From Ectocarpus siliculosus (Eukaryota; Sar; Phaeophyceae; Ectocarpales; Ectocarpaceae), in NCBI GenBank assembly GCA_000310025.1, contig FN648968.1:2490-16558 (forward strand): 14,069 bases of DNA, read 5' to 3'. Made by a program: the position numbers and the translations under genes. Shown one piece after another: positions 1 through 7,500 of this stretch. The notes beneath the pieces were generated by a model that saw only the letters and a list, made by a program, of their open reading frames with translations, was not told the DNA's origin and did no database searches. Position 1 is the stretch's first letter, and every line of letters starts with the position of its first letter.

Positions 1-161
1 AATCCCTTCCTTCTGCGAGTCGTCCTCGATGTTCTCGCGTGATGATTGTTCTGCGCTTACCCCAGCCCCCCCGAGATTCTTCTTTGATCCCGGCCCTTGG
101 CTCTGCTTTCTTCCCATCTGCCCGCGACATTTCTTTTCGTCATGATAATACCCGGGACCTC

Positions 162-454
162 TTTCACCCTGCACCTCCACCCTGCGGAATTTCTGTTTAT
201 TCTCGCAATATCTTTCACCCTTCACCTCCACCTCGCGGAAGTTCTGTTAATTCTCGCAGTATCTTTCACCCTTCACCTCCACCTCGCGGAATTTCTGTTT
301 ATTCTCGCAATACCTTTCACCCCTTTCACCCTTCACCTCGCGGAATTTCTGTTTATTCTCGCAATACCTTTCACCCTTCACCTCCACCTCGCGGAATTTC
401 TGTTTATTCTCGCAATACCTTTCACCCCTTTCTCCTTCATCTCTTCCACCCTTG
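162..454. repeat. 51-bp tandem minisatellite
   Basis: Units begin at 162, 213, 264, 315 and 369, and a degenerate partial unit starts at 420. Four units are 51 bp. The fourth (315-368) is 54 bp because the TTTCACCC head is partly repeated and the CCTCCA part is missing. Each unit has a C-rich head (TTTCACCCTTCACCTCCACC) and an A/T-rich tail ending TATTCTCGCAATA(C/T)C. Because 51 and 54 are multiples of three, every reading frame through the array stays open. This explains the overlapping repeat-peptide reading frames on both strands (for example FHPSPPPRGISVYSRN repeated). I see no independent sign of coding. Confidence 0.92.
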
Positions 455-1053
455 TCCCGCGAGAGCATATGTATTTTCATTTTTGATCACTTCCCCGCAT
501 GACGTATGGATATTTTCTCCCCACCCCCCTTCTCATTCATCTCTCCCTCTCTTGCCTGAATATCCACCAAGCTGTATGACCCAGGTGCTGCCAGCGAGCT
601 GTTCAACTGACCGTCGCACCATCAGTCCTGCACCGCCCTCCGCCTCATCTTCATGCGGTTTAGCCTTCCAGCTCCTCAGGCGGTTCAACCACCTATCCCA
701 CTTTGCTCTTTTTGCACATCGTCATCGCCACCTGACATACGCACGATTCGGGCTGCTGTCGTTAGATTGTGCCTTAGCAGTGATGCCCTTGAGCTCTCTT
801 CACATATACTCTTGAGTATCTAGCCCTGCGTGGCTCCAACAGCCGCAACCCTTGCATGGACAGGTGCATCCCTCGCCGTTCTCTCATCCACACTGAGGCA
901 CTTTGCCTTCCCCCCCCGACATCTCAGAACGCCTTGACCTTTCACCCGAGGCCCTTTTCCAGACCCCCTTCCCGACTTGGAGGCACATGTGCACACATTG
1001 CAACACAGCAACACATCTCCACTCCCTCCCCCGTGCAACACACTTCCACCTAA
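455..1053. other. Gene-free C/T-rich DNA
   Basis: The plus strand is C- and T-rich with few stops. Open frames exist on both strands but give Pro/Ser/His-rich or Cys/Arg-rich low-complexity peptides with no recognisable domain. Part of 900-980 (from ACATCTCAGAACGCC to GAGGCCC) loosely resembles the tandem units that follow and may be a third, more diverged copy. Nothing else is recognised. Confidence 0.5.
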
Positions 1054-1450
1054 AGCATGCGCATAGCCCTTCTTGCCCGCAGGCGATCCACCCTTTTTCT
1101 CCAGAGACCCACTGTCCCTTGTCCATCCTCAGGTGTCTGCTGTACACCCTTAGTCCCAGGACTCATGATCCCGCCAACTTCAAGTGCTTCACCCGACCCC
1201 TTTTTTCTTCTCCTTCTGAGGCCCCTTTGTCAACTCTTCCCCCCTCTTTGGCAACGGCCTTGTTGCCGACTCCTCCCTTCCCGTCAACAACTCATCCGTC
1301 CCACCCTTTCGCGACGCACTCCCCCCCCCAGCGTGCGCAATACCCTCATAACCCGCCTTGCCCTCAGGCCATCCACCCCTTCCCCCAGAGACCTCAGCCT
1401 CTGTCCGTTGTGCATCCTCAGATGTCTGCTCTACATCCTTAGATAACACT
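1054..1450. repeat. Diverged tandem duplication, about 275 bp apart
   Basis: The stretch around 1054-1163 (GCATGCGCATAGCCC, then CAGGCGATCCACCC, CCAGAGACC, CATCCTCAGGTGTCTGCTG, ACCCTTAG) recurs around 1330-1444 (GCGTGCGCAATACCC, CAGGCCATCCACCC, CCAGAGACC, CATCCTCAGATGTCTGCTC, TCCTTAG). The order and spacing are the same, with scattered substitutions. The material after each copy (TTCAAGTGCTTCACCCGACC and TTCAACGTCTCCACCCGACC) also matches, so the duplicated unit is longer than the part marked. The minus strand carries Gly/Glu/Lys-rich open frames here that could be the remnant of a disordered repeat protein, but no domain supports a gene. Confidence 0.65.
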
Positions 1451-2285
1451 GCCCTTGTCTGACGTGAGTCCCCCACTTCAACGTCTCCACCCGACCTCAT
1501 TTTCCCCTCCTCCCGAGGTCTCTCTTTCCCCATTTCCCCCTTCACCGCCCTCGCTTTATCAGCGGGCTCCTCCCCTTTGTCAGTCGACTCATCCCCTCCC
1601 GTCGACAACCCTTCATCATCCACCCCACCGCCCTTAGAACCACCTCCACCCCTGTGGCCCGAGTGTCCAACCCTCCCTTCATCGCTGGTCACTTCCCCCC
1701 CCTCACCTCTCTGTGCCATGGGAAGACCACACCGCAAGCAGTGCGATTAAACACAGCCCCTCCTTCGGTGCCACTGACGTGCAATCGGCCGGCGGTGGCC
1801 TACTGGCGCCCAGATATTTAAGTAGATGTGCCGGTGGGGTCGTGTGTGTTTCGCGTCTCGAAGGTGCGTGCGATCAAAGTGTGTTTCTTAGGCCTTCGTG
1901 GGCCGGGATCAGCAGGGAATTCGAACACTGAAAAAGGGGGGCATGCAACGTCAGCTGCTACTACAGCTAATTGCGCCGCTTCCCTGTATCTATCCAATTG
2001 CGCCGCTTCACTTTCTCTCCAACTATCTCTCTCTCTCTCTCAACTGACTGGAATTCCCTCATAAGCTCATCATTCCAACCATAAACCACAACTTCCTCAC
2101 TTCTAGTCTCCATCTCATACACTTTTCATGACCTTATTTGGCGATATCTCAACCAGAACTAAATCCAACCCTGCTCCCAGAGCCATCATTCGCAAGTCCA
2201 TTCCATCACGCCTAAACATATATACTGCGATTAAACTACCCCAAGTCTTCTTTCACTGACCAAAACTAGGGTTGGCTTATTGCAC
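1451..2285. other. Gene-free spacer with short CT run
   Basis: C-rich DNA continues to about 1740, then becomes mixed in composition. A short CT run lies at about 2027-2041. TATTTAAG at about 1815 is TATA-like, but no convincing coding region lies downstream of it. Direct repeats of AATTGCGCCGCTTC occur near 1969 and 1997. No gene recognised. Confidence 0.5.
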
Positions 2286-2288
2286 GAC

Positions 2289-2335
2289 ACAGCAGCAGCA
2301 GCAGCAGCAGCAAGCAAGCAACACAGCAGCAGCAA
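2289..2335. repeat. CAG/CAAG microsatellite
   Basis: About seven CAG units are followed by CAAGCAAGCAACACAGCAGCAGCAAG. The open frame across it (Ala- or Ser-rich) is a by-product of the triplet repeat. A similar CAG/CAAG run occurs at about 10599-10619 on the same strand. Confidence 0.9.
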
Positions 2336-2519
2336 GAAGACGCACAAACAGCCAATAGGCACCAGCCTGCTCACATGCATGGCTATTACTACTTGGTGTC
2401 ATCCACCACAGACGCTTCCTACGTCACCTCTAGCATGGAACTTGAAGGACCCCTCTGTGGGGAGGGAGAGTACGTCTTCGCTGGGGGAAAAAAATACTTG
2501 TTCTTTGTGTGGGAAGGAA

Positions 2520-2576
2520 TGTTCCACCGTTCCATCGTCGAACAGACTGGAACACCGTAGAACGCCTGTTCCAGTC
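2520..2576. repeat. GGAACA/TGTTCC cluster with 10-bp hairpin
   Basis: GACTGGAACA at 2545-2554 and TGTTCCAGTC at 2567-2576 form a perfect 10-bp inverted repeat around a 12-base loop. TGTTCCACC lies just to the left at 2520-2528. A related cluster of the same hexamers sits at the other side of the transposase gene (10345-10376). This would suit subterminal transposase-binding sites; that role is inference. Confidence 0.55.
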
Positions 2577-3546
2577 GTGTGAATCTACGAAAGCAAGCTG
2601 CGGACGGCTGCTGGGGAAGACGGATGACGGTGACGGGGGAGTATGATGAAAGAAATGATCAGGAAGGCTTGACCCTCGCGCGTAGGCTACACAACGCAAC
2701 AACATAAATATCAACATGAACCAGTGCACCCAAGCTGGCCCTTCGTACTCTATTGTAGGTAGATAGACGCATGGCGCCTTTCGCTGTCGTTCCGTTGACT
2801 CATCAGCAATCCTCTCGGACACCACGCACTGCTGTTGGTCTTGTTCCGTTGACATTCCAATTCTCTCGGACACCTGTCTCTCTTTGCTTTGAGCGTGCAC
2901 ATGCGCCGTTAAAGGTGAAGAGAGCTGTCCTGCGGATGAACCCTACACCCGCAAAGCACAATCAAGCTGCCATTTTGCACGGTTTCTGTTTCACCACACT
3001 GACAGCGGCGAAGACAGCAGCAGCGTTTTTTTCTTCGACAGCAACGAACCTGACAAACAACCTATTCTTGGGTTGTTAAGCGAGGCATCCTTACCCGCAG
3101 CTAGCGGCTGGGGCAAACTACTGCTGTAGTATGCATACACAGAGCAGCAGTGCATCACACAGCAGGACGAGTGCTTTTTTGTATCGGCGTGGTGGCCTGT
3201 TGTTGATTCCTCTTATAGCCCTGTGGCATCCACGCTCGGACCATCCATGTAACATTCGCCTTGATGGCTGTGATATGCATGTATATGTGGTATGACGAAG
3301 AGTCTGCACAACGGACACAACGAACGCACTGCTCACGCTACAACTACAGCAGCACTGCCGTACATCAGACGTCATACCTATCGAATTGTTGCTCCGAAGA
3401 GCGTTCAGCGCGAAGTCAATCTGCGCGTGTGTACATCTCAGCATTTTTGCTGCTCTCTTTCTATACACGTTCGCTTCCCGCCAGCAGACGGCCGCCGTCG
3501 CCGATTCTGTGTTTTCTTATGTGCACAATGATACCATCTACAGCAG
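2577..3546. other. Gene-free stretch left of the transposase gene
   Basis: Short open frames on both strands carry no recognisable domain. A degenerate direct repeat is visible: GTTCCGTTGAC followed by CTCTCGGACACC, once at about 2788-2823 and again at about 2842-2874. CAG and GTA-rich scraps are scattered through the rest. It lies inside the putative transposon, beyond the 3' end of the transposase gene. Confidence 0.45.
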
Positions 3547-3570
3547 TACATCATGTTCTCACATGATGTA
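3547..3570. repeat. Perfect 10-bp hairpin
   Basis: TACATCATGT (3547-3556) and ACATGATGTA (3561-3570) are exact reverse complements around the loop TCTC. There is no U-run after it and the setting is eukaryotic, so I do not call it a terminator. It lies about 260 bp beyond the transposase stop codon. Confidence 0.75.
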
Positions 3571-3827
3571 GACTACAATACTGTATCTGGCACAGCAGTG
3601 TCCCACCCAAGAACATTATGGGAGAATTACTCTTGTATGTAGAAGTAGCAGCATGCACAAAGGGACGAAGACCCCCCTCTCAGCACAACAGATAACCTCA
3701 AGTACACAAAAAACACAACGGGTTCATCCATACACGAGACTCCCGCACACACTCTCCTGCAATAAAACGGAGTACCCCAACCTCAAAGACGGCCGCCCCA
3801 AAACAAACGTGCACTCCTAGTCCGCCC

Positions 3828-4588
3828 CTATGCCACTTGTTCCTCTGCCAGCTCCCCCTCGCCGACGACCCAACCGGCGTCGGACAACTTCTGAGCCGCC
3901 TTGTCACGATGTGTCAAGTTTGAGACCGTAATGCCCCTTTCCCGACAAGCCTTCCTTAGTTTGTTACCGCTCCACGTGCGATGTTCATGAGCAGTTAGCT
4001 TCCGGTGCTCCACGCCCGTCGCCGCCCCCGTCGCCGCCCCCGCCGCCGCCCCCGCCGCCGCCGCCGCCCCCGCCCCCGCCCCCGCCCCCAACCGCTCGAA
4101 CACCGCACCGGCCATCGGTAATATGGAGGCAGCCGACATCTCTTCCCAATAACGCTTCAAGTGTGATCGATCGATGGGGTTGAAGCTGTAGTTATACTTG
4201 CTGGGTTGACCGGTGGCTGCCATGGTGTGGAAGACCTGGCCTAACATGCTGTTGTATTCCGCGGCAGCAGCCTCCCACACCTCTTCGCCTCGCAGACCTG
4301 TCGCCTTCGCCGCCCCAAAGGCAGCGCATGCAAGCTTCTTGTCGTCCGCTGTAGCAGGCATCGCAAACTTATCAGTCAACGCGGAGGCCCTCCTGAACTT
4401 GGTTACCCTCCCCTGCCCGTCTCTCGGTCCAGCCACCTCCCTCACGCCCGCCGTCTGCCCCATCGTAGGTGCGGCGTCATCTCTCGAGGTCCAACTCATC
4501 CCGCTCGCTCTCGGCCCAGCTCGAGTATCTGCTGGGGAGGCCGCCCTTGCTGCCGCTCCTGCGCCAACTGTCCCGCCCGTCCGAGCCG
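3828..4588 (-). other. Terminal exon: conserved-looking block, Ala/Gly linker, SAP-like end
   Basis: Exon 14 opens with an Ala/Gly/Thr-rich segment. It then has a mixed-composition block from DKFAMPATADDKKLACAAF to DRSHLKRYWEEM that looks folded. An Ala/Gly repeat follows (encoded by 4017-4091), and the exon ends at residues about 1247-1279 with GNKLRKACRERGI and RDKAAQKLSDAG. That last part fits the two-helix SAP pattern (L-x3-C/L-x3-RGI, then K-x3-KL-x-x-AG) used for DNA binding. The SAP assignment is by eye. The stop is at 3828-3830. Confidence 0.6.
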
Positions 4589-7500
4589 CTGCAGTGGTGG
4601 TCAGGGAAGAGGGCAACAGAGGGAAAATGAAGGGAAGGAAGGTGGGAGGGCATGCCGAATCGTGAGCCGATGGTGAGGCGTGGCGGCGTGAGGGGCGAGA
4701 CGGAGGGAAAATGGAGGGAGGGAACAAAGGTGGGAGGGCATGCCGAATCGAAAGCCATTGTACGCTATACGCGACGGTCTCAAACAGATGCCTATCGTCC
4801 ATCAAAAGCACCTGGTCGCTTTCCAAGGGCTGTTGCGGATGCCATGGTAGAGCCTGCTCTGGTGCTCCCCGCCCCCATAGAGGCTTCGCTTTCCGTCGTA
4901 GTAGCTCTCGGGGCACCTGTTCCGCTTCCCCCCACAGCGGTGCTGTCCCTTCCAGCAGGTGCCAACCCGGTCACCGCCATCCCGCCCGCACCTGACCTAA
5001 CATTGCCCCCAGCTCCGGCAATGCGTTCGGAACCTCTTCCCCCATGCCGTCCAAAAGATATGGACGCCACACCTGAACTTGTTGCAGGCGCAATCCTAAC
5101 TTGCGTCTGTTCTCCTTCACGTTCGAACTTGTTCTCCCCTGACAAAAGCATGGGCAAACACAACGCTAGTTTGTACGTGGACATGGTGCTCTACTCGATG
5201 TTGTTTTTGGGTTCTTTCCTAACGCCGCCGGCAAAGAAAACGAACCTGGCAAGGGGTCTTCCCCAGACACTGCTGGTAAGGCGGCGGCACTTATCGAACT
5301 CCAGTCCATCCGGTACTTCTCCGCAACCTCCTTCGCAACCTTGTCTTGGTCCAAAGAGAGGTAGTCGTACCCCATCAGCTCCATATCCTTTTCCTCCAAC
5401 TGGGTTAGCGAAAGAACAAATCAGGTTGAATACGGGAACGGACAACAATCAGGTGGTTGCAGACGGGGACGACCTACCGTGAGTGCATTGACTGTGTTTC
5501 AACCCTAGTCTGTTTCCCGAAAGCGTACCATTCAACACGTATTACGGCGCCTTACCTCCGGTGGAATCCTCAGGTTCCCTCCTGGGGACGGTCCCTCGAC
5601 GTTCCCTGCCAGCCTCCTGATCTTCTCCTCTTCCCAGTAGTTTCTCAGGAAGTCCGGCTTCGCTATACCTCGGTTCTCGTCGCAGGTGCGGTTGTGCTCG
5701 TGAATCCACAACCAAATCTCGCGCTCAGACCTCGCCTCACTCATCCTTGAGGCTATCGTCGCGATTCTTCCGTTTGCCTGGCTGGAAGGCGGTAGAGGGG
5801 CGGGGTATGCATACCCACGTCAATTTTTTGAAATTGATACTACTATTGAACATGTGATCAGGAACTCTCAAAGACCCTACCATCATTGTTGTTATTCTTG
5901 TTACCGCTGCTTGAGCATTTCCCTACAAATGGGATAAATGTAGATACCCACAACCGTTTACCTGTGCGCCGCTTCGTTTGCACCGGTGCCCCCGAGCTTC
6001 TTCAAGTGGGCAAGTTCAGTCTTTTCGCCGATCCTGTCGCAGATGTACGAGTCCTTGACGTCGTCCATGGCGAAACAACCCTTATTAGCGCAAGCGATGA
6101 CGTTCTGGAAAGCAGAGAGAGTGCTCTGCGACGCACCTCGCTTCTCCCTGTTGTTTCGGGGTGCGCAATCGAGGTCCACGGCAAAATGGTCAACACTACG
6201 ACAACAAAATTGCTAGCCCAATCTCAACTGAGTATAGACGACGTAAACAACAACAAATCACTGCGTAACGACACCACACACTCACTGGTATAGCGGTCTC
6301 TCGCCCCTCTGCACGCATTCGTTGCTGAGCTTGAGGTACTTCTCGTAAACGTCCCCCAGTCGGGCGGCGCAGTCGGGAGGTGTGCGCGTACGGACGAATC
6401 TCCTGTAGTGGCTGTTCCCAGCCAGAGCCATAGCCTCCTCTGCGTTGACGCCCCTGTTGTTGATGATGTAGGCCGCCACGCGGTGGACGTCCGGCTCGTC
6501 CTTCGCTGCGATGCAGGTGCCGACCTCCCTGACAAACAGCAAGCGGCGACGTCAAAGAAAGAACGCGAGCAGGGGGGTGAAACGGGCAATCGTGACCTAC
6601 GGTTGTCGCTACCATCGACGTCCGTGGATGGGTCATTGCACCCGTCGTGTGTGCCCTACTACAACACCTCAGTTAGCTTTACCAATCACCGAGACGATAC
6701 GAATCGCAACATTTCCATGCAGTCGAAAATCTATCCCCTTTTCCGCTTTCGATTTACCTGGATAGTGCGGCGTGGAGAGGGTGTGCACTCAGTGTGTGGG
6801 TGGAAATAATCTGGACCTTGTGAAACAGGTCTGCGAAGGGAGTCCTCTTCACGTTCGGGAAAATGTCGACACACAAGTGAACGGTGACGTCCTTCTTCCC
6901 TTCGCAGCAGGTGTCCGCAAACACCTTCACCACATCGTTCAGTGTCCCCAGCCGGTCCAGACGTGCCCTCAGCCTGTTCGTTGGTAAAAGGATGTGAAAA
7001 CAGGGGAAAAAGGAAAAATTATGGGTCTCGAATCTAAGGCCGTCGTTTTCAACTGTGTGTCACCGCCGCAAAGAATGAGATGCCGCTCCAGGTTAGCGCA
7101 ACAAGCTAGCGTCCATCTTCAAATATCTCCGATCTTTGGTGCGTCTACACGCCCATCAACATCGCATCGCATGACTCACGCATGAAGCAATGGCAACAAG
7201 TTGCTCCACTTGTCGGACCGTAGAGCGGCCCATCCAATGATGTGGCCGAACTCTCCCAGCAAGAAGACGATGCAGGAGGCGTCGCCAGTGGCTATTTTCG
7301 CCAACCTGAACGTAGCATCCACCGAAACCGCTTTCCCTGGTGAGAGGTTGCAAAGCTCTCTCTTCAGAAGTGGCTTGACCTAGCAAGGGGGAAAATTAAT
7401 GCAAACGATCAACAGCAAAGGCTTAGCCCATGTTTTGGCCTAGCTCTAGATGTGGATGCACTCTCAGCTCATGTGCAAGCATACCCCAACACTCGTAGTT

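Noticed and set aside
162-454. Possible CRISPR array
   Set aside because: Units are contiguous copies without unique spacers, and the setting is eukaryotic.
39-815. A 258-codon plus-strand open frame
   Set aside because: It is held open by the 51-bp minisatellite and C-rich DNA. The peptide is Pro/Ser/His-rich and repeat-derived, and all other frames are equally open there.
1189-1737. A 182-codon minus-strand Gly/Glu/Lys-rich open frame
   Set aside because: Low complexity caused by the C-rich plus strand and a duplicated block. No domain, no splice context and no support beyond openness.
2430-2900. A 156-codon minus-strand open frame with a hydrophobic stretch
   Set aside because: The single membrane-like segment is the only feature. 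The start of the frame covers a direct repeat and the end runs into the possible transposon terminus. No family resemblance.
4213-4665. A 150-codon plus-strand Ala/Pro-rich open frame
   Set aside because: Antisense shadow of exon 14, which is Ala/Gly-rich and GC-rich.
4652-5482. A 276-codon plus-strand open frame
   Set aside because: It is antisense to transposase exons 12-13 and intron 13 and has no domain of its own. The minus strand gives consistent splicing across the same DNA.
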